In this document: positions 50,955-59,466 of the stretch, piece by piece
Numbering within the stretch: the first letter of the stretch is position 1
How the letters are laid out: each line of letters starts with the position of its first letter
DNA from: Rhabdothermincola salaria
GTDB lineage: Bacteria; Actinomycetota; Acidimicrobiia; Acidimicrobiales; Acidimicrobilacustridaceae
DNA length: 64,000 nucleotides
Direction of reading: 5' to 3'
Assembly (NCBI RefSeq): GCF_021246445.1
Contig: NZ_JAJQXW010000001.1
Location: 682,001 to 746,000, forward strand
Position numbers and translations under genes: made by a program
Notes under the pieces: model-generated
What the model was told of the DNA's origin: nothing
The model's database searches: none
What the model saw: the letters and a program-made list of their open reading frames with translations, nothing else

Positions 50955-52073
50955 ATGCTGAGCCGATTCGACGAGTTCCCGATCCACCAGGTCCCCCAGC
51001 CGTTGGCCGTACCGGCCACCTCGGACCGCAACGCCTACGACCGCTACTGGATGGGCGCCTCCCATCGTGAGGGCCGCTTCCAGGTCGAGATCGCCTTCGG
51101 GCGCTACCCCAACCTGGCCGTGCAGGACACGTCGCTGTCGATCTCGGTCGACGGGGCCCAGCACTCCTTCCACGGCTCGCGTCGCGCCCCCGGCGACCCG
51201 TCGGACATGACCGTGGGCCCGCTGCGCCTCGAGATCGTCGAGCCCTTCCGCCAGCTGCGGGTGGTGCTCGACGACAACGACACCGGCATCTCGGCCGACC
51301 TGCGGTGGCGGGCCCGCACCGGGGCGCTGCTCGAGGACCACACGGTGATGCAGGACGGCATCCACGTCATGGTCGACATGTCCCGCTTCGTGCAGTTCGG
51401 CACGTGGGAGGGCACCGTCACGGTCGACGGCACCACACACGAGCTGCGCCACGACGAGGTCGTCGGCGTGCGGGACCGCTCGTGGGGGGTGCGGCCCGTG
51501 GGGGCGTCGGCCCCGGGCAAGCCGTCGTCCGCGCCACCTCGGGCCTGGCTGTGGGCCCCGACCCACTTCGACGACGGGTGCGTCGTCGCCGGCTGGTTCC
51601 AGGTGCCCGGCGGGGAGTTCTGGCGCCCGGACGGCCACCGCATCGAGGTCAGCGACCCGGTGCCCGAGACCGTCTCGCTGCAGGACGACGCCGTGTCGCG
51701 CCTCGACCCGGTGGGCCAACGCCTCGAGTTCCAGAAGGGCACCCGCTGGGTGACGGGAGCCGAGATCGACCTCGTCGACGGCGACGGGGGCACCCACACC
51801 ATGGTGCTCGAGCCGCTGATGCGCTTCGACATGCGGGGCCTGGGCTACATGCATCCCGAGTGGGGCCACGGCATGTGGCACGGCGAGCTCGAGATCGCTC
51901 GCGAGGACTGGCGCTTCGACGAGGTGTCGGCGCAGGACTACACGCACCAGCACGTCCACCACGTGACCCGGGTCCGGATGGGCGATCGGGTGGGGGTCGG
52001 GGTGTTCGAGCAGATCATCTTCGGTCCCCACACCCAGTTCGGGTTCTCGGACATCCTCGACGGTGCCCGGTGA
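50955..52073 (+). CDS. CrtC/tocopherol-cyclase-like beta-barrel protein (DUF7064/DUF7065-like)
   Basis: A 372-residue soluble protein, rich in predicted beta strands. The N-terminus RFDEFPIHQVPQPLAVPATS and the central motif GVRDRSWGVRPVG match, from memory, proteins annotated as DUF7064/DUF7065, distantly related to hydroxyneurosporene synthase and tocopherol-cyclase-like barrels. The second half repeats the strand pattern and has several His/Asp-rich turns (GYMHPEWGHGMWHGE). Lipid or steroid binding or hydration is possible. It is unlike its metal-transport neighbours and may be a single gene with its own leaderless promoter. Confidence 0.7.
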   Translation: MLSRFDEFPIHQVPQPLAVPATSDRNAYDRYWMGASHREGRFQVEIAFGRYPNLAVQDTSLSISVDGAQHSFHGSRRAPGDPSDMTVGPLRLEIVEPFRQLRVVLDDNDTGISADLRWRARTGALLEDHTVMQDGIHVMVDMSRFVQFGTWEGTVTVDGTTHELRHDEVVGVRDRSWGVRPVGASAPGKPSSAPPRAWLWAPTHFDDGCVVAGWFQVPGGEFWRPDGHRIEVSDPVPETVSLQDDAVSRLDPVGQRLEFQKGTRWVTGAEIDLVDGDGGTHTMVLEPLMRFDMRGLGYMHPEWGHGMWHGELEIAREDWRFDEVSAQDYTHQHVHHVTRVRMGDRVGVGVFEQIIFGPHTQFGFSDILDGAR

Positions 52074-52105
52074 CCTGAGGCACCACCTCGGCGGGGATCA
52101 GTAGT

Positions 52106-52132
52106 GGGAATCGTTCCCGGTTCTGGTATGGT
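52106..52132 (+). promoter_or_regulatory. Probable Zur operator over leaderless znuA promoter
   Basis: GGGAATCGTTCCC (52106-52118) is a perfect inverted repeat, GGGAA-TCG-TTCCC, similar in shape to Fur/Zur-family boxes. Eight bases later comes TATGGT (52127-52132), and 6 bases after that ATG 52139. The operator therefore covers the -35 area, and zinc-loaded repressor would block RNA polymerase. No zur gene is in the window. Confidence 0.6.
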
Positions 52133-52138
52133 GCCGGC

Positions 52139-53371
52139 ATGCGCTTCTCGCCGACGCCACGCAGCCGCCCCACGACCCACGCCTCCCCCTCCCGGAAGGG
52201 GGGCCGCCGGCGTGCCCTCATCGGGCTGGGCGCCGCCACCGCACTGTTGGCCGCGGCCTGTGGGTCCGACGACGGCGGGGCGGCCGGCGCTGCCGACGGG
52301 GCCGGCGGCGGGGGCGGGGGCGTGACGGTCGTGGCGACCACGACGATGCTGGGCGACGTCACGGGCGCCATCGTCGAGTGCGCGGGCGGCCAGGTGACCA
52401 CGCTGATGAGCCCGGGCGTCGACCCCCACGACTTCGCGGCGTCGTCGGCCCAGGTGGCGGAGCTGGTGCGGGCCGACCTGGTGGTGGCCAACGGCCTCGG
52501 CCTGGAAGGGGCCCTGCAGAACGCCATGGAAGGGGCCGAGGCCGACGGCGCGACGGTCTTCGAGGTGGCCCCGCTCGTCGACCCCATCGCCTACGACGAC
52601 CACGATGATCACGCCGACGACCACTCCGACGACCACTCCGACGAGGTCGCGGCGGGCGACGAGCACGATGATCACGCCGACGACCACGCCGACGAGCACG
52701 CCGACGAGGTCGCGGCGGGCGACGAGCACGATGATCACGCCGACGACCACGCCGAAGGGGTCGCGGGCGACGACCACGGCGAGGAGGTGCCGGTGGCCGA
52801 CGACGACCACGGGGACGAGGGCGACCACGACCACGGGGACGAGGATCCCCACTTCTGGCAGGACGTGGCCCGCATGGCCACCGCGGTCGAGCTCATCGGG
52901 GCCGAGCTGGCCGAGGTCAGCAACGACCCGGAGGCCTTCGTGGCCTGCGGCGAGCAGGTGGCCGAGGACCTCCGGGCGCTCGACGCCGAGGTGAGGGCGC
53001 TGCTCGAGACGGTCCCCGAGGATCAGCGGGTGCTCATCACCGACCACGACGCGTTCGGCTACCTGGCGGACGCCTACGGCTTCGAGATCGCCGGCGTGGT
53101 GGTCCCCGGTGGCTCCACGCAGGCCGCAGCCTCCTCCCAGGAGCTGGCCGATCTGGTCGAGGTGGTCTCGGCCGAGGGTGTCTCGGCCATCTTCTCCAAC
53201 GCCACGCTCTCGTCGAGCCTGGTCGACGCGCTCAGCGCCGAGGTGGGTGACGACGTGGATGTGGTGGAGCTCTACGTCGACTCGCTGGGGCCCGAGGGTT
53301 CCGGCGCGGACACGTATGCGGGCATGATGCGCACCAACGCCGAGCGCATCGCTGCGGCCCTCGGAGGCTGA
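52139..53371 (+). CDS. znuA: Zinc/manganese ABC transporter substrate-binding lipoprotein
   Basis: A 410-residue cluster-9 solute-binding protein (ZnuA/TroA type). Unusually long basic N-terminus, then a lipoprotein signal (ALIGLGAATALLAAACGSDD, lipid Cys about 41). Metal-binding residues appear in PGVDPHDFAAS, the region EDPHFWQDVARM, and VLITDHDAFGYLADAYGFEI plus the C-terminal Asp/Glu. Between strands is a His/Asp-rich loop (about 150-235) with two perfect 21-residue repeats, longer than in most ZnuA. It captures zinc outside the membrane and hands it to the permease. It heads a znuA-znuB-znuC operon behind a Zur-type box. Confidence 0.93.
   Translation: MRFSPTPRSRPTTHASPSRKGGRRRALIGLGAATALLAAACGSDDGGAAGAADGAGGGGGGVTVVATTTMLGDVTGAIVECAGGQVTTLMSPGVDPHDFAASSAQVAELVRADLVVANGLGLEGALQNAMEGAEADGATVFEVAPLVDPIAYDDHDDHADDHSDDHSDEVAAGDEHDDHADDHADEHADEVAAGDEHDDHADDHAEGVAGDDHGEEVPVADDDHGDEGDHDHGDEDPHFWQDVARMATAVELIGAELAEVSNDPEAFVACGEQVAEDLRALDAEVRALLETVPEDQRVLITDHDAFGYLADAYGFEIAGVVVPGGSTQAAASSQELADLVEVVSAEGVSAIFSNATLSSSLVDALSAEVGDDVDVVELYVDSLGPEGSGADTYAGMMRTNAERIAAALGG
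52639..52753 (+). repeat. 63-bp tandem repeat in znuA His-rich loop
   Basis: The sequence 52639-52690 recurs exactly at 52702-52753, a period of 63 bases or 21 codons. It encodes DEVAAGDEHDDHADDHADEH and the next residues. Recent duplication within the metal-sensing loop is likely. Confidence 0.85.
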
Positions 53372-53393
53372 CGCCCGTGACCCCGCCCCACCC

Positions 53394-54236
53394 ATGATCG
53401 ACTGGCTGATCGAACCGTTCGAGCTCGGCTTCCAGCAGCGCGCCCTCATGGGGGGCGCGCTGGCGGGGGTCATCTCGGCGGTCGTGGGTACGTGGCTGGT
53501 GCTGCGGGGCATGAGCTTCTTCGGGGACGCGTTCGTCCACGGGGTCGTGCCCGGGATCGCGGCGGCCGTGGTGCTCGATGTGAACCCGGTGCTGGGTGCC
53601 GTGGTCGCGGCGGCCGTGATGGTGGCCGGCATCGAGCTGGTCAACCGCCAGACCGCCCTACGGGAGGACACCGCCATCGGGCTGTTGTTCGTGGGGATGC
53701 TGGCGCTCGGCGTGGTCATCATCTCCAGCTCCAACGCCTACACGGGCGACCTCACCGCCATCCTCTTCGGTGATGCGCTCGGGGTCACCACGGGCGACCT
53801 GGTGGGCCAGGCCATCGCCGGCGTGGTGGTGCTCGCCGTGTCGCTGGTCCTCTATCGGCCGTTGCTGGCGCTGTGCTTCGACGGCCGCAAGGCCGAGTTG
53901 CTGGGGCTGCATCCCCGACGCGCTCACGGCGTGCTGCTGGTCATGATCGCCGCCGCGGTGATCGCCAGCTACCAGTCGGTCGGCACGCTGCTGGTGTTCG
54001 GCCTGTTGATCGGCCCACCGGCCACCGCCGCCCTCGTGGCTCGCACCGTGCGGTCGATGATGGCGTTGGCCACCGCCATCGCCCTCGTCTCCGTCTGGTT
54101 CGGGCTGGTCCTCAGCTACCACCTGGGCACCGCCGGATCGGCGACGATGGCGCTCGTGCCGATCGTGGTCTTCTTCGTCACCCTCTTCGTCACCCGGGTG
54201 CGGGCGGCGTGGCAGCGCCGGTCGGTGCGGGCATGA
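53394..54236 (+). CDS. znuB: Zinc ABC transporter permease
   Basis: A 280-residue permease with about eight helices of the ABC-3 family. GTWLVLRGMSFFGDAFVHGV and PGIAA at the second helix, YTGDLTAILFGDALGV, ASYQSVGTLLVFGLLIGPPA (typical of the family), and LSYHLGTAGSATMALVPIVV. It forms the zinc channel. The 22-base gap after znuA and overlap with the ATPase (ATGA) show a single operon. Confidence 0.93.
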   Translation: MIDWLIEPFELGFQQRALMGGALAGVISAVVGTWLVLRGMSFFGDAFVHGVVPGIAAAVVLDVNPVLGAVVAAAVMVAGIELVNRQTALREDTAIGLLFVGMLALGVVIISSSNAYTGDLTAILFGDALGVTTGDLVGQAIAGVVVLAVSLVLYRPLLALCFDGRKAELLGLHPRRAHGVLLVMIAAAVIASYQSVGTLLVFGLLIGPPATAALVARTVRSMMALATAIALVSVWFGLVLSYHLGTAGSATMALVPIVVFFVTLFVTRVRAAWQRRSVRA

Positions 54237-55000
54237 GCGAGGCGGTGGCGAGAGCCCACGAGCTGGTCGTCGCTTTCGGGGCGACCCGGGTGGTGGAGCC
54301 CTCCAGCTTCGAGATCCCCGTCGGTGGGGTGACCGCGGTGATCGGTCCCAACGGCTCGGGGAAGTCCACGCTGCTGGGGGCCATGGTCGGGCTCGTCGAG
54401 CCGGCCGGGGGCACCCTCGAGGTGCTGGGCACTTCGCCGCACCGCGCCCGACGGCGGATCAGCTACGTGCTGCAGTCCACCGAGGTGGCCCCCGGCAACC
54501 CCATCACCGTCCTCGACACCGTGCGCATGGCCCGCTACCCGGGGCTGGGCCTGCTGGGACGGCTCTCCCGGCACGACCACGAGCGGGTGGCCCAGGCCAT
54601 GGAGCTGCTCGACATCACCCACCTGGCGCGCCGCCACCTCACCGAGCTGTCCGGTGGCCAGCGCCAACGGGTGTTCGTGGCCCAGGGCATCGCCCAGGAC
54701 CACGACGCGTTGTTGCTCGACGAGCCGCTCGTCGGGCTCGACCTGGTGTCAGCGCGCACCATCGACGGCATCATCCACTCGGCGCGCGACCGGGGCGCGT
54801 CGGTCGTCATCACCACCCACGACCTCGACGAGGCCCGCGCCGCCGACCACGTCGTGCTCATGAGCGGTCGCGTCGTGGCCTCCGGCCCTCCGGCCGAGGT
54901 CTGCACCCGACGCAACCTCGAGGTCGCCTACGGGCTGGGTGCGCTGCACCCCTCGGGCGACTTCCTCGACGACCACGCCCACGGGCCCCACGAGCACTGA
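54233..55000 (+). CDS. znuC: Zinc ABC transporter ATP-binding protein
   Basis: A 255-residue ATPase. Walker A VIGPNGSGKSTLLGAMVG, Q-loop VLQSTEV, signature LSGGQRQRVFVAQGIAQ, Walker B ALLLDEPLVGLD, switch His ITTHDLDEAR. The C-terminus is histidine-rich (DDHAHGPHEH), as in other zinc-uptake ATPases and possibly regulatory. It energises uptake with ZnuA and ZnuB. The start overlaps the permease stop by 4 bases. Confidence 0.93.
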   Translation: MSEAVARAHELVVAFGATRVVEPSSFEIPVGGVTAVIGPNGSGKSTLLGAMVGLVEPAGGTLEVLGTSPHRARRRISYVLQSTEVAPGNPITVLDTVRMARYPGLGLLGRLSRHDHERVAQAMELLDITHLARRHLTELSGGQRQRVFVAQGIAQDHDALLLDEPLVGLDLVSARTIDGIIHSARDRGASVVITTHDLDEARAADHVVLMSGRVVASGPPAEVCTRRNLEVAYGLGALHPSGDFLDDHAHGPHEH

Positions 55001-55045
55001 GGCCTCGGCCACCGGCCGACAGCGTCGCCGCCGGGGTCACGTCGG

Positions 55046-55438
55046 TCACTCGGCGAAGGTCACGACCGCCTCGCCGGCCCGGATGGTGAGCATGGTGAGG
55101 CCCTCTGGGCCGCAGGTGATGCCGTAGCGGGTGTCGGCCGAGATCGAGACGCTGTCGCGAGGGCCCATCTCGGTGGGGGCGGCGCCCTCGGCGCCGTCGA
55201 CCGTGCAGGACCCGCCCAGCACCACGATGACCTCGCCGTGGGAGTGGGTGTGGGGCTCGATGCGGTAGTCGGCCGGCAGATCGCTGTACTGCACGAACAG
55301 GCCGGTCTCGCCCTCGGCGAGCATCTTGCGTCGGGCGCCGGCGGCCATGGCGGCCAGGGCCACCTCCCGGTCGACCTTGGCCCGGGCCAACTCGTCGATC
55401 CAGTCGGTGCTCTCGAAGTGGTGGTGCAGGAGCGTCAT
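55046..55438 (-). CDS. Cupin-domain protein
   Basis: A 130-residue cupin. Conserved metal motifs: EPHTHSHGEVIVVLGGSCTV (cupin motif 1, with three histidines and a Glu) and the second motif near ISADTRYGITCGPEGLTMLT, which lacks one usual His. The N-terminal helix is charged. Role unknown; small cupins often act as isomerases, dioxygenases or sensors. ATG 55438 has GGAGGAACC. It lies downstream of a MarR gene on the same strand with a 41-base gap, so they may be co-transcribed. Confidence 0.8.
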   Translation of the reverse strand: MTLLHHHFESTDWIDELARAKVDREVALAAMAAGARRKMLAEGETGLFVQYSDLPADYRIEPHTHSHGEVIVVLGGSCTVDGAEGAAPTEMGPRDSVSISADTRYGITCGPEGLTMLTIRAGEAVVTFAE

Positions 55439-55479
55439 GGTTCCTCCGGGGAATCGGGGCGGCGGGCGCCTCGGTGGGC

Positions 55480-55995
55480 TCAGGTGCGGTCGCGCCGGTC
55501 CTGTTCGAAGACGGCGACCAGGTGGCGCAAGGCGGTGTCGATACGTTCGATCTCGTCGTCGTCGAGGCCGGCCAGGATGCGTTGGCGACCGACGGCGTAG
55601 GCGTCGGACGCCCGCTGGCACAGGCGGCGGCCTCGGGGGGTGAGGCGCACCAGCACGCCTCGACGGTCGGTGGGGTCGGGCCCACGGGACACCACGCCGC
55701 GCCGTTCGAGGCGGTCGATGGTCTTGGTCATCCCTCCGGTCGTGCGCACCAGGATGTCGGCCAGGCGCGTGGGGGTGAGCGCCGCCTTCGGCCCTTCGTA
55801 CTCCAGGACCCGCAACACCGAGTAGTCGGCGAACGTGATGGCGAGCGGGGCCAGGCACTCCTCTTGCAGGGCATCGAGGAAGAGCGCGCTGCGGGTGAGA
55901 TGGGTGAAAAGGCCCATCGGTCCCGCGCCCCACATCTCGGTCACCTCGGTGGCGGACGGGGGGGCGGTCTCAGCCGGAACGGGGTCGGTCGACAC
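55480..55995 (-). CDS. MarR family transcriptional regulator
   Basis: A 171-residue winged-helix regulator. TRSALFLDALQEECLAPLAI, FADYSVLRVLEYEG, LTPTRLADILVRTTGGMTKT, IDRLERRGVVSRGPDPTDRRGVLVRLTPRG (recognition helix, then wing) fit MarR. It starts GTG 55995 and diverges from the D-aminoacylase-like gene at 56073, across 77 bases that include TAATGT (56038-56043). Likely controls the divergent operon, its own gene or both. Ligand unknown. Confidence 0.9.
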   Translation of the reverse strand: MSTDPVPAETAPPSATEVTEMWGAGPMGLFTHLTRSALFLDALQEECLAPLAITFADYSVLRVLEYEGPKAALTPTRLADILVRTTGGMTKTIDRLERRGVVSRGPDPTDRRGVLVRLTPRGRRLCQRASDAYAVGRQRILAGLDDDEIERIDTALRHLVAVFEQDRRDRT

Positions 55996-56072
55996 AACGC
56001 CGAGGGTAGTCGCGTGGCCAGATGGCTGCCCGGGAAGTAATGTTCGGGGAAGCAGAACCGGGGGGACGACCG

Positions 56073-57812
56073 ATGGCCGAGGAAGAGTTCGATCTGATCG
56101 TGCGGGGAGGGATGCTGGTCGACGGCACCGGCACCTCCCGTCGCCGCGTCGACGTGGGCGTCCGGCACGGGAAGGTGGCCGAGATCGGCCGTCTCGACGG
56201 GCGCTCGGCTCGCGAGGAGATCGATGCCGAGGGGCTGGTGGTGGCGCCGGGCATCGTCGACGCCCACACCCACTACGACCCCCAGGTCACCTTCGATCCC
56301 GTGGCCGCCATGTCCTCCTACCACGGGGTCACCACCGTGCTCGCCGGCAACTGCGGCTTCTCGGTGGCCCCCACGCGGACGTCCGACCGGGCCTACGTCC
56401 AGGCCCTGTTCGCCAAGGTCGAGCAGATGCACCCGAGCGCCATGGACGCCATCGACTGGGACTTCGAGACCTTCGGCGAGTACCTGGCCGCCCGTGAGGG
56501 GCGCCTCGGGGTGAACCTGGCCTGCTACATCGGCCACTCCAACGTGCGCCGGTGGGTGATGGGCGACGACGGCTCGAGTCGGCCGGCCACCCCCGCCGAG
56601 GTCGAGGCCATGGCCCAGGTCGTGGCCGACGCCATGGCGGCCGGCGCCGCCGGGCTCTCCTCCTCGCACGCGCCCAGCCACCTCGACGGCGACGACCGGC
56701 CGGTCGCCTCCCGGCTGGCGGACCACGACGAGCTGCTGGCCCTGGCCGGGGCCGCCGGTCGGGCCGGCCCCGGCACCATCGCCTACCTGCCCGAGAGCGC
56801 GATCGGGGGGATCACGCCCGACGACGAGGACCTCCTCATCGAGCTCGGTCGGCGCAGCGGGCTGCCGGTGGTCATCCAGGGGCTCGGCGGCCGCAACAAG
56901 GTCGACGCGCCCACGGCCACCTGGGATCGGGCCCAGGCCTTCCTCCAGCGGGCCCGTGCCGCCGGCGCACCGGTGTACTCCATCCTCATCGCCCGGCCTC
57001 CCGACCGTCCCCTGCGCATCGACGAGAACTGCTTCCACTACCTCTCGGTGCCCTCGTGGGGGGCCATGCTGGCCCTGCCCCACGACGAACGGGTGGCCCT
57101 GCTGCGCGACCCTGCCGCCCGCGACGAGCTGCGCCACGCGGTCGAGAACTACAACCGCGACCCCGACCAGGGCACCACCACCCCGCCGCCGCTGTGGACC
57201 ACGGTCACCGTGGCCCACGTCGCCCTCCCCGAACACGAGAAGCTCGTCGGCCGCACCATCGCCGACCTGGCCGCCGAGTCGGGCGAGGCGCCCGCCGACG
57301 TCATGCTCGACCTGGCCCTGGCGGAAGACCTGGCCACGGAGTTCCGCTGGAGCTGGGAGACCGACGAGTGGGCGGCGGCGGTGGCCGAGGCCCAGCTCGA
57401 CCCCCACATGCTCATCGGCACCTCCGACGGCGGCGCCCACCTCGCCCGCGACGACGGCGCCGACTGGAGCTCGTGGTTCCTGCGCCACTGGGTGCTCGAC
57501 CGTGGGGTGTGGTCGCTCGAGGAGGGGATCCGCCAGATCACCGGCTACCCCGCCGCCCTGCTGGGCCTCGCCGACCGGGGCACGGTGGAGGTGGGCAAGT
57601 GGGCCGACCTGTTCCTCTTCGATCCCGACACCATCGACGCCGGTCGCAAGGAGTTCGTGCGCGACCTGCCCGGCGGCGCCGGCCGGTTCAAGGCCTGGCC
57701 AATCGGCGTGCGGGCCACCATCGTCAACGGGGTGCCGGTCATCGTCGACGACGTGCCCACCGGCGCCACGCCCGGGCAGGTGGCCCGGCCGTCACGGGAG
57801 GTGCCGGCATGA
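56073..57812 (+). CDS. D-aminoacylase-like amidohydrolase
   Basis: A 579-residue amidohydrolase of the N-acyl-D-amino-acid deacylase (D-aminoacylase) branch. The metal-binding HxH is in DAHTHYDPQ, further His in CYIGHSNVRRW, HAPSHLDG, and Asp in LIGTSDGGAHLARDDGADWS. It hydrolyses N-acyl amino acids or cyclic amides. ATG 56073 has GGGGGACGACC. The stop overlaps a TauD-type dioxygenase start by 4 bases, so the two act in one pathway, under a divergent MarR. Confidence 0.9.
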   Translation: MAEEEFDLIVRGGMLVDGTGTSRRRVDVGVRHGKVAEIGRLDGRSAREEIDAEGLVVAPGIVDAHTHYDPQVTFDPVAAMSSYHGVTTVLAGNCGFSVAPTRTSDRAYVQALFAKVEQMHPSAMDAIDWDFETFGEYLAAREGRLGVNLACYIGHSNVRRWVMGDDGSSRPATPAEVEAMAQVVADAMAAGAAGLSSSHAPSHLDGDDRPVASRLADHDELLALAGAAGRAGPGTIAYLPESAIGGITPDDEDLLIELGRRSGLPVVIQGLGGRNKVDAPTATWDRAQAFLQRARAAGAPVYSILIARPPDRPLRIDENCFHYLSVPSWGAMLALPHDERVALLRDPAARDELRHAVENYNRDPDQGTTTPPPLWTTVTVAHVALPEHEKLVGRTIADLAAESGEAPADVMLDLALAEDLATEFRWSWETDEWAAAVAEAQLDPHMLIGTSDGGAHLARDDGADWSSWFLRHWVLDRGVWSLEEGIRQITGYPAALLGLADRGTVEVGKWADLFLFDPDTIDAGRKEFVRDLPGGAGRFKAWPIGVRATIVNGVPVIVDDVPTGATPGQVARPSREVPA

Positions 57813-58636
57813 CCGAGCTCGAGGTGCGACCCCTCACCACCGCCATCGGCGCCGAGATCGGCGGCGTCGACCTCCGTGACGTCGACGACGCCACCGCGGC
57901 GGCCATCCGCACCGCCCTCGACGAGCACCTGGTCGTGTTCTTCCGCGACCAGCGCCTCGAGCCCGCCGACCACCTCCGCTTCGCCCAGCGCATGGGCACC
58001 ATCGACGTCGCCCCGTTCGGGCCCAAGCACCCCGACCACCCGGAGATCACCGTCCTCGACCAGGACGCCCCCCGAGGCCAAGGCGCCGACAGCTGGCACA
58101 CCGACAACACCTACCTGCCCGCGCCACCGCTCGGTTCCATCCTGCGGGCGGTGCAGCTCCCCGACCACGGTGGCGACACCCTCTGGGCCAGCATGTACGC
58201 CGCCTACGAAGGCCTCTCCCCACCCGTGCAGCAGCTGCTCGACGGGCTCACCGGCGTGCACGACCTCACCCGCATGCTGCGCATCGCCCACAGCAACGGC
58301 CAGGCGAGCGAGGCGCTCGACGCCATGCAGGCGCAGTACCCGCCCCAACGTCACCCGGTCGTGCGCACCAACCCCGTCACCGGCCGCAAGGCCCTCTTCG
58401 TGAGCCGCAACTGGGTGAGCCGCATCGAGGGCCTCACCGAGCGCGAGAACGAGGTGCTGTTGCCGTTCCTCTTCGAGCACGTGCGCGACCCGGCGTTCCA
58501 GGTCCGCTTCTCGTGGCGCCCCGGGTCGATGGCCATGTGGGACAACCGGTGGGTCCAGCACTACGCCGTGGCCGACTACACGGGCACGCGTCGCATCATG
58601 CACCGCATCACCCTCACCGGCGACGTGCCCGTCTGA
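57809..58636 (+). CDS. TauD/TfdA family dioxygenase
   Basis: A 275-residue Fe(II)/2-oxoglutarate dioxygenase. The iron motif HxD is in DSWHTDNTYL, the distal His in DNRWVQHYAVADYTG and the 2-OG Arg in TGTRRIMHRITLTG. N-terminus EVRPLTTAIGAEIGGVDLRD is classic. It oxidises an organic compound, perhaps a sulfonate or acyl derivative fed from the aminoacylase step. It is translationally coupled to that gene (ATGA). Substrate unknown. Confidence 0.93.
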   Translation: MTELEVRPLTTAIGAEIGGVDLRDVDDATAAAIRTALDEHLVVFFRDQRLEPADHLRFAQRMGTIDVAPFGPKHPDHPEITVLDQDAPRGQGADSWHTDNTYLPAPPLGSILRAVQLPDHGGDTLWASMYAAYEGLSPPVQQLLDGLTGVHDLTRMLRIAHSNGQASEALDAMQAQYPPQRHPVVRTNPVTGRKALFVSRNWVSRIEGLTERENEVLLPFLFEHVRDPAFQVRFSWRPGSMAMWDNRWVQHYAVADYTGTRRIMHRITLTGDVPV

Positions 58637-58652
58637 CCACGCGCCGACGGCG

Positions 58653-59324
58653 TCAGACGTCGAGGGCCGACAGCTCCGTGCGTATGAAGATGCCCTCGCC
58701 ACGGGCGGTGACCTGCCCGGCGTGGCTGATCGTGCCCACGGTGAACACCTTGCGGCCCTCCACCCGGTCGATCCAGCCCTCGAGCTCCAGCTCGGTGCCG
58801 AGAGGCGTGGGGCGCTCGTAGCGGACGCTGAGGGTGCCGGTGAAGGCGCCGAGGCCGTTGATCACGTTGGTGACCCCGAGCAGCTCGTCGAAGATCAGGG
58901 CGATGTTGCCCCCGTGGACCATGTCGGGCGGACCGACGTAGGGCGCCCCGAGCACGGCGGTGCCCGTCGTGCGCTCGCCGTCGGAGGTCAGCACGATCGG
59001 CGGCGACAAGGGGTTCAACGGGCCCACCACGGGGCTGTACGGGAAGAAGCCGGCCGGGTCGCGCCCTGCTGGTCCGCCGCCGCCGAGCATGACCTCCGGA
59101 TAGAGGGCGCCCTGCATCCGCATGGCCTCCACCCGGTGGGGGGCGAGCAGGGCGGCGGCCTCGGCGGCCAGGCCGGCCACCTGCTCGAGCACCTCGGCCG
59201 GCGCGTCGGCCACCCGCAGGCCCTCGATGAGCGAGCGCACGGCCTGCGCCGCCCCCGCCGTGGCCTCGTGCTCGCCGACCTGGCCCGTGGCCGACCCGGC
59301 GTCGCGCCGCTCACCCGACGTCAT
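58653..59324 (-). CDS. Hotdog-fold (PaaI-type) thioesterase
   Basis: A 223-residue protein. The N-terminal 80 residues form a helical region, followed by a single hotdog domain with PPDMVHGGNIALIFDELLGVTN (the HGG helix) and LSVRYERPTPLG. It should hydrolyse acyl-CoA esters as a homotetramer. ATG 59324 has GAGGGGGAT. It faces the TauD gene tail to tail and the helicase gene start to start. Confidence 0.87.
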   Translation of the reverse strand: MTSGERRDAGSATGQVGEHEATAGAAQAVRSLIEGLRVADAPAEVLEQVAGLAAEAAALLAPHRVEAMRMQGALYPEVMLGGGGPAGRDPAGFFPYSPVVGPLNPLSPPIVLTSDGERTTGTAVLGAPYVGPPDMVHGGNIALIFDELLGVTNVINGLGAFTGTLSVRYERPTPLGTELELEGWIDRVEGRKVFTVGTISHAGQVTARGEGIFIRTELSALDV

Positions 59325-59439
59325 GATCCATCCCCCTCGCGTCGGCACCGCTCCCACGGCAGGTGCCGGCGGCGAGCCTAGGTGGTGGCGCAGGGGGCTC
59401 GGGACGGGCCCGTCGGCGGCTCTGCGTACCCTGGGCCCG

Positions 59440-59466
59440 ATGCCGCACCGTCGATGTCGACCATGA
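59440..59466 (+). other. Possible leader ORF before helicase gene
   Basis: TACCCT (59427-59432) is followed by 7 bases and ATG 59440, which opens an eight-codon frame (MPHRRCRP) ending TGA 59464-59466. That stop overlaps ATG 59463, an in-frame start of the helicase. The arrangement could let a leaderless mini-ORF couple to helicase translation. It may be chance. Confidence 0.25.
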
